Part shown: piece after piece, positions 1 through 6,254 of the stretch | Layout: each line of letters starts with the position of its first letter | Numbering within the stretch: the first letter of the stretch is position 1 | From: Bacteroidota bacterium | GTDB lineage: Bacteria > Bacteroidota > Bacteroidia > Flavobacteriales_D > Crocinitomicaceae | Assembly: GCA_016866415.1 (NCBI GenBank) | Contig: VGML01000125.1 | Coordinates: 1 to 6,285 of the forward strand | Length of the DNA: 6,285 nucleotides | Direction of reading: 5' to 3' | Made by a program: the position numbers and the translations under genes | The notes under the pieces: generated by a model | What the model saw: only the letters and a program-made list of their open reading frames with translations | The model's database searches: none | What the model was told of the DNA's origin: nothing

Positions 1-1
1 G

Positions 2-127
2 GAGTACCAAAATCGAACTTTTATTATAAATATTCGTGAGCTTGCAGGAGAAAAAGAAAGGGATTACGAAACTGATTTACAAATCCATGGTTGGCGAAGT
101 AGAGTAAGGTATGTTTTTGTTCCTTAA
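2..127 (+). CDS. C-terminal end of an unrecognised protein (5' truncated)
   Basis: An open frame enters from the left edge and runs 41 codons to a TAA at 125-127. The visible tail begins EYQNRTFIIN and ends RSRVRYVFVP; it is rich in charged and aromatic residues, with no membrane segment or cysteine. No alternative start is needed because the gene begins outside the window. I do not recognise the family from this tail. The stop is followed by about 100 AT-rich bases before the symporter start, with no obvious hairpin plus T-run, so where transcription ends is unclear. It could be a chance open frame, but codon use is like that of the neighbouring genes. Confidence 0.6.
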   Translation, partial: EYQNRTFIINIRELAGEKERDYETDLQIHGWRSRVRYVFVP

Positions 128-229
128 TTGATTCTCAAAAAAACTCTCTACTTTTTATTGTTCAAAATTTGAATCGGTTAACGTAAATCAAGTCATTGCT
201 TTCTTTATTTTTACGAAAACCAATAGCAT

Positions 230-1696
230 ATGCTTGATTTCAAAATACTTATTCCACTCATTCTAATTATTTATTTCATTGCATTATTCATTGTAGCTAG
301 AGTTACTTCTAAGAATGCCAATTCAGCCTCTTTTTATGCAGGAAACAAACAGAGTTCTTGGTATCTCGTGGCATTTGGAATGATTGGAACATCACTTTCA
401 GGAGTGACTTTTGTTTCAGTTCCTGGTTCCGTTGGTGCGAATGGTTGGAATTATTATCAACTTGTAATTGGCTTTTTCCTTGGGTATTTTGCAGTAGCCT
501 ACATTCTACTTCCGCTCTATTATAAATACAACCTCACTTCCATTTACACATACCTCAGCCACAGATTGGGTTTCAGCGCTTATCAGTGGGGAGCAGGATA
601 CTTCATTTTATCAAGAACGCTCGGTGCTACAGTCCGATTGTATCTCGTCATCAATGTCATGCAAACCTTTGTTTTTGAGCAAATTGGCATTCCATTTTGG
701 CTAACGACATTGGTAATTATGCTCATGATTATTGCTTATACATTGAAAGGTGGTGTAAAAACAATTGTGTGGACAGATACCTTACAAACAACATTCATGC
801 TCTTGGCGCTTGTGGTTTGTATCTTCGCCATTCAAGACGCTTTAAACCTTGATTGGTCAACGATTTGGGGCAAAATGAAAGCAGAAGGAATGACAAAACT
901 ATGGGAAACGGATATCAATAAAAAAAGTCACTTTCTGAAACACGTTTTGGGAGGTGCATTTATGACGATTGCCATGACTGGTCTCGATCAAGAAATGATG
1001 CAGAAAAACATCAGTGTGAAAACGCTCAAAGACGCTCAGAAGAACATGGTTACGTTTAGCTTTATTCTACTCCTTGTAAATGCTTTGTTCATGTTTTTAG
1101 GTGGGTTACTCTATCTCTACGCAAACAAAAATGGCTGGGAATTCGCGCCTGATGATGTTTTTCCATCCATTGTTCAATTGCATTTATCCAAAGGTATTTT
1201 CCTGATTTTCATCATCGGTTTGATTTCGGCTTTATTTCCTTCGGTTGACGGAGCGATTACCGCATTGACCTCCTCTTTTTGCATTGATATTCTCGGATTC
1301 GAACGAAATCAGGATAAATCGGAAGAAGAAAAAACGAAACTCAGAAAGCGAATTCACTTGGGATTTGCAGCCATTTTCATTATTCTCGTTTTTATTTTCA
1401 AAGCGGTGAATAGTAAAACAATTGTGGATTTAATTTTCTTAATTGCTGGATATACTTATGGGCCGTTGTTGGGACTGTTCTCCTTTGGAATTTTCACAAA
1501 ACGCATTCTTATGAAAAATATCGTTCCTGTCGTTTGTTTGGCGGCACCATTGCTCTGTTACTTGCTAGATTATTTTTCACCTCAGTTTTTCGGAAACTAC
1601 AAGATTGGCTTCGAAATGCTTATTATTAACGGTGGAATCACATTTATTCTTCTTTATATTTTTAGTCATAAATCTGAATTGAACCATGCAAATTAA
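230..1696 (+). CDS. Sodium:solute symporter, SSS family
   Basis: This is an inner-membrane secondary transporter of the SSS (SglT/PutP) family, expected to use the sodium gradient to import a small solute. The substrate cannot be read from sequence. The 488 residues hold about 13 hydrophobic segments, roughly at 6-24, 44-66, 78-97, 120-145, 156-172, 187-204, 238-254, 274-298, 321-340, 377-393, 398-425, 431-447 and 462-479. Family landmarks are FYAG at 35-38 followed by the TSLSGVTF stretch at 54-61, GGVKTIVWTD at 174-183, GLDQEMMQ at 251-258, ISALFPSVDG at 332-341 and YTYGPLLGLF at 408-417. The ATG follows an in-frame TAG at 224-226 almost directly, so no earlier start is possible. The 3' end overlaps the next gene by 11 bases, suggesting co-transcription. 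One sodium-site serine appears to be Pro337. Confidence is high for the family and low for the substrate. Confidence 0.93.
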   Translation: MLDFKILIPLILIIYFIALFIVARVTSKNANSASFYAGNKQSSWYLVAFGMIGTSLSGVTFVSVPGSVGANGWNYYQLVIGFFLGYFAVAYILLPLYYKYNLTSIYTYLSHRLGFSAYQWGAGYFILSRTLGATVRLYLVINVMQTFVFEQIGIPFWLTTLVIMLMIIAYTLKGGVKTIVWTDTLQTTFMLLALVVCIFAIQDALNLDWSTIWGKMKAEGMTKLWETDINKKSHFLKHVLGGAFMTIAMTGLDQEMMQKNISVKTLKDAQKNMVTFSFILLLVNALFMFLGGLLYLYANKNGWEFAPDDVFPSIVQLHLSKGIFLIFIIGLISALFPSVDGAITALTSSFCIDILGFERNQDKSEEEKTKLRKRIHLGFAAIFIILVFIFKAVNSKTIVDLIFLIAGYTYGPLLGLFSFGIFTKRILMKNIVPVVCLAAPLLCYLLDYFSPQFFGNYKIGFEMLIINGGITFILLYIFSHKSELNHAN

Positions 1697-2813
1697 CCTC
1701 GACGACAACGGATTGCATCTGCGATTTGCACCTTTGACCTTGACAAGACCTATTGGAAACTTGCGTATGGGAATTTTGACCAACGACGAACGCTGGAGGG
1801 CTTTTCTTCCCGATGCTGAAATTGGTTTTACGACCGAAAAATACCTTTCAAAAAAGTTTTCTTCTGTTAAGAATGGAGTCCGTGTTAATGCTGCTGTAAT
1901 TCCAAATGATGATTTTGTTGCGGCAGTCATGCATTTGGAGGAAAATACCGGTTTGTATTTGAATGAATTGTTCCTTGCAGAGAATGGAGTCTCATCCTCT
2001 AAAATTCAATTCAAAGGGGAAATTCCTGTCATCCTAGAAAATCGTTGGGATATATTTCAGAAAAATGATTTAGTTCTAAAATCTGATTTTGAACTCATTA
2101 GAGGTAACCGAAAAACACAAAAACTTTCCAAATCGAATACGGTCATCGGCTCGCCTGAATTAATTTTCTTGGAGGAAGGAGCGAAAGTGGAAGCGAGTAT
2201 TTTAAACACGAGCACTGGTCCAATCTACATTGGAAAAGATGCCGAAATCATGGAAGGTTCGATTGTTCGCGGTCCATTAGCCATGTGTGAACACAGTGCC
2301 TTGAAACTCGGAACAAAAATCTATGGAGCTACAACGCTTGGTCCTCATTGTAAAGTGGGCGGAGAAGTCAACAATTCTGTTTTTCAAGCCTATTCAAATA
2401 AAGGTCACGAAGGTTTTGTCGGAAACTCAATCATTGGAGAGTGGTGTAACCTAGGTGCCGACACCAACACGTCCAACCTCAAAAACAATTATGGGAAGGT
2501 TTCCACCTATTCCTACGAAACAAAAAAAGAGGAAAAAACCAACGTTCAATTCATGGGACTCACCATGGGCGACCATTCTAAATGCGGCATCAATACGATG
2601 TTTAACACGGCCACAGTTGTTGGTGTAAGTTGCAACGTCTACGGAGCTGATTTTCCACAAAAATACATTTCTTCCTTTTCTTGGGGTGGTAGCGCAGGAT
2701 TTGTTCCTTTCAAATTCGAAAAAGCGATTGAATATGCCAATAACATGATGGAACGCCGCGGGCTGAAATTGTCGGAAGAGGAAGTTGAGATTTTGAAGAG
2801 GTTGGTTGAATAG
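1686..2813 (+). CDS. GlmU-family sugar nucleotidyltransferase/acyltransferase (Bacteroidetes type)
   Basis: This cytosolic protein resembles the atypical GlmU-like proteins of Bacteroidetes, annotated as UDP-N-acetylglucosamine diphosphorylase/glucosamine-1-phosphate N-acetyltransferase. They are thought to supply UDP-GlcNAc or a related nucleotide sugar for envelope synthesis. The N-terminal half lacks the usual LAAGxGTRM loop and instead has the family pattern LTLTRPIGNLRMGILT (17-32) followed by ERW (35-37), and later ENRWDIFQKND (118-128). From about 151 onward it is a left-handed beta helix of hexapeptide-like repeats. The segment KGHEGFVGNSIIG (239-251) aligns with the acetyltransferase active site of GlmU, placing the catalytic histidine at His241. 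At 375 residues it is near full length. An in-frame TGA at 1680-1682, six bases before the ATG, fixes the start. It overlaps the symporter by 11 bases. The actual sugar substrate is inferred, not shown. Confidence 0.87.
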   Translation: MQINLDDNGLHLRFAPLTLTRPIGNLRMGILTNDERWRAFLPDAEIGFTTEKYLSKKFSSVKNGVRVNAAVIPNDDFVAAVMHLEENTGLYLNELFLAENGVSSSKIQFKGEIPVILENRWDIFQKNDLVLKSDFELIRGNRKTQKLSKSNTVIGSPELIFLEEGAKVEASILNTSTGPIYIGKDAEIMEGSIVRGPLAMCEHSALKLGTKIYGATTLGPHCKVGGEVNNSVFQAYSNKGHEGFVGNSIIGEWCNLGADTNTSNLKNNYGKVSTYSYETKKEEKTNVQFMGLTMGDHSKCGINTMFNTATVVGVSCNVYGADFPQKYISSFSWGGSAGFVPFKFEKAIEYANNMMERRGLKLSEEEVEILKRLVE

Positions 2814-2901
2814 ATCAAATGAATAATATTCGTAATTTAACTATAAGATATAAAACTGCGTTTATACATCTTTTATATGTTATCTTTAATAATAAATCAA
2901 A

Positions 2902-3251
2902 ATGAAAAAATTCAAAAGATATTGGTTTTACCTGTTGTTGTCATTAAGCATTTCGTTAACAGTCCATGTTATTAACGACACATTCCAAAAAGTTGATTCC
3001 GAAAATTGTTCAGGATATTAACAGCGGAGCTATCGGAGCAATTTTAACAACAATAATCACTCTTATTTTACTTTCTAATCAAACAGAAAGTCAAGAAAAT
3101 CTTACTAAATCATCTGGTCTACGAAGAAAAGTTGAAGATTTTTAATAGTTTTTTAGATACTATTGGGACAAGAGGTTTCATAAATCATACAGAACTTTTC
3201 AATTCTGCGCAAGCAACCACAGGCATCATTAAAGCGAATAAACTTTTTTGA
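2902..3251 (+). pseudogene. Small two-helix membrane protein gene broken by frameshifts
   Basis: Three overlapping reading frames join into one plausible protein of about 115 residues. Frame one starts at the ATG 2902 (MKKFKRYWFYLLLSLSIS) and stops at 3019-3021. Removing one base in the A5 run at 2987-2991 continues it as KLIPKIVQDINSGAIG. That frame stops at 3143-3145, but removing one G at 3116-3117 continues it as SSVYEEKLKIFNSFLD, to a TGA at 3249-3251. The restored product has hydrophobic helices near residues 8-24 and 43-58 and then a charged region. The NQTESQE and VYEEKLKIFNSFL stretch recalls, from memory, small Bacteroidetes membrane proteins with a QTxxEE...EEKLxIyxxFL pattern; the function is unknown. 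A further T6 run at 3244-3249 could hide a third shift extending it by EEEFY to 3267, touching the convergent neighbour's stop. Base-calling error is an alternative to real decay. Confidence 0.72.
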
Positions 3252-3263
3252 GGAAGAATTTTA

Positions 3264-4403
3264 TTAAAAACTAGCGAGTTTTTCCTTTTTGAAAACCTTA
3301 CGGTAAGTATCGTAGACGTATTTTAACCACTTTTCGTCATTTGGATAGTCGTGGAACCAATGTGGTGGGAGATCGATGATTTGCTTCATTTCATCGACAG
3401 TTATTCCCAATTTTTTGGCAATATATTCAATTTCACGGTCAACGACTTCTTGATTAAAGGGGCTAGTTTTTAAGATTTCGAGGGCTTCTTCTCTGGAAAT
3501 CGATCCTGCACAAATCTGGGATGATAAAGTCGCTCTTCGGTAATCTATATTGAATTTTTTAAATAAATAGTAAGACTGAATAAATCCAGTATACTTGGAC
3601 TCATAATGCTTACCGCCGTAATTTTTCCAATTCAACTCCTTTTCTAAAAGTGAAATGGCTTCCATTTTGTCATAGGAAACATAATTTAATAGATAAACCA
3701 TTTTGATTTTCTTCACCAACTTGTAGTACATTTCGCTTCGAAAGCCAAAAGTTGGAAAGGTTTTTATTTTCCCTTTTCCAAAGGTTTTGTGAATATGTTT
3801 GAAATATGTTAGGTCCTTTGCATTGTAATGCCAATGTTTGGGTAGAATTCCTTCTGTTGCAAAATTACCGCCGCTGATAATGTATTTGGCACCATAATTA
3901 TGTGCAACTTTGTGTAAACAAGATAAAATGGCAATATCTGTTGGGGTATCCGCTTCAGGAACAGATGCTTTTAAAAAAGCCAATTGAATTTCTTTGAATT
4001 CCTCCCAATCCAACACATAACTTTCGTAATCAATTCCTAGAATTTGAGCAATGTTCCGAATATTTTGTACAGCCTCTTCTGAATTCCAACCATTGTCCAT
4101 ATGAACGCCCAAAACGCGTAAACCATTTTTTTTTGCAAGATAGGCAACGTATGAACTGTCAATACCTCCACTTAACCCAACAACACAATCGTATTGACGA
4201 CCTTTACTTCCCGATTTTATTTGGTTTATTAAGGCTTTAAACTGGATATCCGTTTCTTCTCCTTTGTAGCTGTGAGCCGCACGAACATTCAAATATTCTG
4301 AACAATGGTTACAAATTCCTGCATCATTGAATCTTATGATGGGATCCGTAGTATCCATTAAACATCGTTGGCATATTTGGTACCTAGTCTGCACTTTGTG
4401 CAA
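3264..4403 (-). CDS. wbpG: N-acetyl sugar amidotransferase, WbpG/PseA family
   Basis: This is an ATP-dependent cytosolic amidotransferase of the WbpG/PseA type. Family members convert an N-acetyl group on a nucleotide-activated sugar to an acetamidino group, using ammonia delivered by a HisH/HisF pair, for O-antigen or flagellin sugars. The 379-residue protein starts with a four-cysteine cluster, C11xxC14 and C31xxC34, likely zinc-binding. It then has the PP-loop SGGIDSS at 78-84, where ATP is adenylated, followed by VLGVHMDNGWNSE (97-109). Length fits the family. The start at 4403 is TTG. There is no ATG between it and the in-frame stop at 4443-4445, and a GTG at 4394-4392 (codon 4) is the main alternative. 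A TAnnTTTG element covers the TTG, which favours the GTG. The gene lies 77 bases downstream of hisF2 on the same strand. The sugar substrate is unknown because no partner biosynthesis genes are visible. Confidence 0.92.
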   Translation of the reverse strand: MHKVQTRYQICQRCLMDTTDPIIRFNDAGICNHCSEYLNVRAAHSYKGEETDIQFKALINQIKSGSKGRQYDCVVGLSGGIDSSYVAYLAKKNGLRVLGVHMDNGWNSEEAVQNIRNIAQILGIDYESYVLDWEEFKEIQLAFLKASVPEADTPTDIAILSCLHKVAHNYGAKYIISGGNFATEGILPKHWHYNAKDLTYFKHIHKTFGKGKIKTFPTFGFRSEMYYKLVKKIKMVYLLNYVSYDKMEAISLLEKELNWKNYGGKHYESKYTGFIQSYYLFKKFNIDYRRATLSSQICAGSISREEALEILKTSPFNQEVVDREIEYIAKKLGITVDEMKQIIDLPPHWFHDYPNDEKWLKYVYDTYRKVFKKEKLASF

Positions 4404-4408
4404 ATGTA
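4401..4408 (-). promoter_or_regulatory. Possible Bacteroidetes -7 promoter element for the amidotransferase gene
   Basis: The minus strand reads TACATTTG, a full match to the Bacteroidetes -7 consensus TAnnTTTG. No TTG-type -33 element sits at 17-23 bases upstream, where the sequence is a T-rich tract. The last three bases are the TTG proposed as start codon, so a transcript from here would begin near 4396 and could only start translation at the GTG 4394-4392. A chance match is possible in AT-rich DNA. Confidence 0.35.
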
Positions 4409-4480
4409 AGGTAAGGGGTGAGATTAAAAAAATAACCTGCCATTAAATTTAGATCAAATTCAGTGAGCAAAGCGAATTAA

Positions 4481-5248
4481 TTACAAAAGTGTAGTGCTCT
4501 TAACCTTGATTTCTTGACTTGGATAATTAATCAAAACACCTCTATGTTTTCCTTGATAAACAAAAAGTGAACCTGCTGCGTATCCATTAAACGGATGTTG
4601 TTGGTGAAGAGATTTAATGTCTTCCATAGTGCCTGCACCTCCTAAAACGGTAACAGGAATATTTATTTTCTTTGCGACAGCTGCTGATATTTCATGATTA
4701 TAACCTGTCATTTTACCATCCTGAACTATGGATTGAATAATCAACTCTCCAGCGCCAAAATCTTGCATTTTTTTTGCAAAGCTTTCAAGTTCTATCGAAT
4801 GTGCTTTGCTTCCAGAATGACTGTAAAGTTTTGTTCCGCCGAAGAATGATTTTCCAACATCCATGCAAACGGCAATTGTAGAAGAACCAAATTCTTGACT
4901 TGCTTCTTGAATGAATTCAGGCCTGTGAAGAGCCTCTGAACAAATCACTACTTTTTCTGCTCCTGCATGGATAAGTTTCTCGATTTGTGAAAGCGAGTTT
5001 ATCCCACCACCAACTCCAAACGGCATATTTGCTTCTTCACCTATGTCTTTAACAAGCTGAACATCCACACATCGGTTATTTTTTGTTGCTTCAATATCCA
5101 AAAAAATGATTTCGTCGGCCTCTAGTTCGTTATAGATACGTACCGCATTCATAGGGTCACCAATGTATTTATGGTTTTTAAATTGAATAGACTTTACCAA
5201 TCCATTATTCTTCAAAAGCAGCACAGGTATAATTCTCGGTCGGTACAT
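4481..5248 (-). CDS. hisF2: HisF2-type synthase subunit for sugar acetamidino modification
   Basis: This is a 255-residue beta/alpha-barrel protein of the HisF fold, but of the branch (HisF2/AglZ) that works with WbpG-type amidotransferases instead of in histidine synthesis. Numbering matches Thermotoga maritima HisF almost exactly. The N-terminus RIIPVLLLKNNGLVKS (5-20) replaces the usual CLDVKDG, so catalytic Asp11 is Leu11. The second catalytic aspartate is kept as Asp130 in AVCMDVGK. The phosphate-binding loops GVGGGI (78-83) and LGGAGT (202-207) remain. Arg5, Glu46, Lys99 and Glu168, equivalent to the ammonia-gate residues R5, E46, K99 and E167, are all present. The pattern suggests an ammonia channel without cyclase chemistry. 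The ATG is the only methionine start after the in-frame stop at 5270-5272 and aligns with the family N-terminus. It lies upstream of wbpG and divergent from hisH. Confidence 0.92.
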   Translation of the reverse strand: MYRPRIIPVLLLKNNGLVKSIQFKNHKYIGDPMNAVRIYNELEADEIIFLDIEATKNNRCVDVQLVKDIGEEANMPFGVGGGINSLSQIEKLIHAGAEKVVICSEALHRPEFIQEASQEFGSSTIAVCMDVGKSFFGGTKLYSHSGSKAHSIELESFAKKMQDFGAGELIIQSIVQDGKMTGYNHEISAAVAKKINIPVTVLGGAGTMEDIKSLHQQHPFNGYAAGSLFVYQGKHRGVLINYPSQEIKVKSTTLL

Positions 5249-5343
5249 TTCGTGAATAAAGTTAAGGGTTTACGCTGAACTTTTGAAATAATTACTATTC
5301 AAGTGCGCGAAACTTCGTTGCTCTGAGACATCAGAATAGTTTA

Positions 5344-5351
5344 TATTTTTG
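5344..5351 (+). promoter_or_regulatory. Possible Bacteroidetes promoter for hisH
   Basis: TATTTTTG matches the -7 consensus TAnnTTTG, and a TTG at 5318-5320 lies 23 bases upstream, at the long end of the spacing reported for Flavobacterium (17-23). The element ends only five bases before the hisH ATG at 5356, so transcription would begin at or next to the start codon, giving a message with little or no leader. This is read from sequence only. Confidence 0.42.
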
Positions 5352-5355
5352 TGCT

Positions 5356-5961
5356 ATGGTTGGTATTGTGAATTATGGTATGGGGAATCTACATTCCATT
5401 CAACGAAAATTGCAGTTGTTACATTCCGATTTTAAAATCATCGATACTCCGGAGGAAATTGCCACATGTGATCGTTTGATTTTACCCGGGGTCGGACATT
5501 TTGGAATGGCCATGCAGCGATTAGAGGAAAGAAACCTTATCCCCGCCTTGCATGCCTTCGTTCATGATCAGGAAAAACCTATTCTCGGAATTTGCCTTGG
5601 TATGCAGTTGATGACAACTTTTAGTGAAGAGGGGATGACGCCTGGACTCGGTTGGATTCCTACCAAAATTGTAAGATTTAAAGTCAATAATCCAGAACTT
5701 TTTAAGGTGCCACATATTGGTTGGAATAAAGTTGAGGCTAATAATAGTCGTTTATTGGAAAGTAACAACGATGAGTTTTACTTTGTCCATAGCTTTCATT
5801 CCGAACCGATCACTGAAAATGAAATTGTAGTGCACTATACGAAATACGAAGAAAACTTTGTTTCTGGTTTTGAAAAAAAGAACATTTTCGGTGTACAGTA
5901 TCATCCTGAAAAAAGCCATCAACAAGGGATGAACCTAATCAAACGATTTTTGTCCGTTTGA
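5356..5961 (+). CDS. hisH: HisH-type glutaminase (class I glutamine amidotransferase)
   Basis: This is a cytosolic class I glutamine amidotransferase that hydrolyses glutamine and passes ammonia to a HisF-type partner. The 201 residues match the usual HisH length. The N-terminus VGIVNYGMGNLHSI (2-15) is typical, the oxyanion strand PGVG is at 44-47, the nucleophile is Cys80 in GICLGMQ (78-84), and His183 and Glu185 in YHPEKS (182-187) complete the triad. VHSFH at 144-148 is also family-typical. By sequence alone it could serve histidine synthesis. Its position beside HisF2 and WbpG, with no hisA or hisI, makes the acetamidino-sugar role (HisH2) more likely. It is transcribed away from hisF2 across a 107-base gap, whereas such cassettes more often run in one direction. 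The ATG aligns with the family start. The gene appears intact. Confidence 0.92.
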   Translation: MVGIVNYGMGNLHSIQRKLQLLHSDFKIIDTPEEIATCDRLILPGVGHFGMAMQRLEERNLIPALHAFVHDQEKPILGICLGMQLMTTFSEEGMTPGLGWIPTKIVRFKVNNPELFKVPHIGWNKVEANNSRLLESNNDEFYFVHSFHSEPITENEIVVHYTKYEENFVSGFEKKNIFGVQYHPEKSHQQGMNLIKRFLSV

Positions 5962-6036
5962 TAATGATACGCTTTTAAATACTCTTCTCTTTTTTATCGG
6001 AAATAGTGCTTGCAATTAAGATCCTTGTCGTGACAT

Positions 6037-6076
6037 GTCACCCTCCTCTGTCCTCCCTCTCAGGGAGGAAGAAAAA
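6037..6076 (+). repeat. GC-rich repeat, copy A, with 8-bp hairpin
   Basis: The stretch opens with GTCACCCTCCTC and contains TCCTCCCT (6051-6058) and AGGGAGGA (6062-6069), which pair around a three-base loop. It recurs as copy B at 6213-6250, with one substitution (T6049 against G6225) and a two-for-one base change in the loop. An A-rich run follows, not a T-run, so it is not a standard plus-strand terminator. Its 5' end is also roughly inverted at 6141-6150 (GAGGGGTGAC). Confidence 0.8.
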
Positions 6077-6086
6077 TATATCTCTC

Positions 6087-6096
6087 CCCTCGAGGG
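6087..6096. repeat. 10-bp perfect palindrome
   Basis: CCCTCGAGGG reads the same on both strands. It sits between copy A and the tandem hairpins, inside the 6037-6150 segment bounded by GTCACCC and GGGGTGAC. It may be part of the same repeat element. Confidence 0.6.
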
Positions 6097-6104
6097 TCTG
6101 ACGA

Positions 6105-6132
6105 CTCAGATGAGTGTCAAACTCCGTCTGAG
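6105..6132 (+). repeat. Tandem hairpin unit 1
   Basis: CTCAGA (6105-6110) pairs with TCTGAG (6127-6132), and after a bulge of T opposite CG, GAGT (6112-6115) pairs with ACTC (6121-6124) around the loop GTCAA. It is followed by a GGGGTGAC tail at 6143-6150. An alternative pairing, TCTGA (6097-6101) with TCAGA (6106-6110), would compete with it. Confidence 0.75.
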
Positions 6133-6149
6133 GAGAATAAGAGGGGTGA

Positions 6150-6177
6150 CTCTGATGAGTATTAAACTCCGTCAGAG
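6150..6177 (+). repeat. Tandem hairpin unit 2, with a compensatory change
   Basis: CTCTGA (6150-6155) pairs with TCAGAG (6172-6177), and GAGT (6157-6160) with ACTC (6166-6169) around the loop ATTAA, with the same T/CG bulge as unit 1. It is followed by GGGGTGAT at 6179-6186. Compared with unit 1, one base pair of the outer stem is swapped from A-T to T-A, which preserves pairing. Confidence 0.75.
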
Positions 6178-6212
6178 TGGGGTGATAACCATAAATGGAT
6201 TATAAATACTAG

Positions 6213-6250
6213 GTCACCCTCCTCGGTCCTCCCTCAAGGGAGGAAGAAAA
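6213..6250 (+). repeat. GC-rich repeat, copy B, with hairpin
   Basis: This is the second copy of the 6037 repeat: GTCACCCTCCTC, then GTCCTCCCTC, then AGGGAGGAAGAAAA. The stem TCCTCCCT (6227-6234) pairs with AGGGAGGA (6237-6244), with a two-base gap that would open to a four-base loop. It ends five bases before the stop of the possible minus-strand gene at the right edge, so it may lie at that gene's 3' end. Confidence 0.8.
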
Positions 6251-6254
6251 TCAC

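Noticed and set aside
1577..1930. Minus-strand open frame of 117 codons
   Set aside because: It lies across the end of the symporter and the start of the GlmU-family gene, both clearly real, and its protein shows no domain.
2451..2660. Minus-strand open frame of 69 codons
   Set aside because: It is antisense to the beta-helix part of the GlmU-family gene; its low-complexity, glycine- and valine-rich product is a shadow.
5257..5264. TAACTTTA upstream of hisF2 on the minus strand as a -7 element
   Set aside because: It lacks the final G and has no TTG at the right distance upstream.
5294..5340. Inverted repeat ACTATTC...GAATAGT in the hisF2-hisH gap, as a possible operator
   Set aside because: A 7-base match with a 33-base spacer is expected by chance fairly often in 100 bases.
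5521..5768. Two minus-strand frames inside hisH
   Set aside because: They overlap each other and an intact glutaminase with all catalytic residues.
6051..6076. Intrinsic terminator for hisH
   Set aside because: The hairpin is good but is followed by an A-rich run on the plus strand instead of a T-run.
6037..6250. CRISPR array
   Set aside because: Only two copies of each repeat, no regular spacers, and the repeats are internally structured and unequally spaced.
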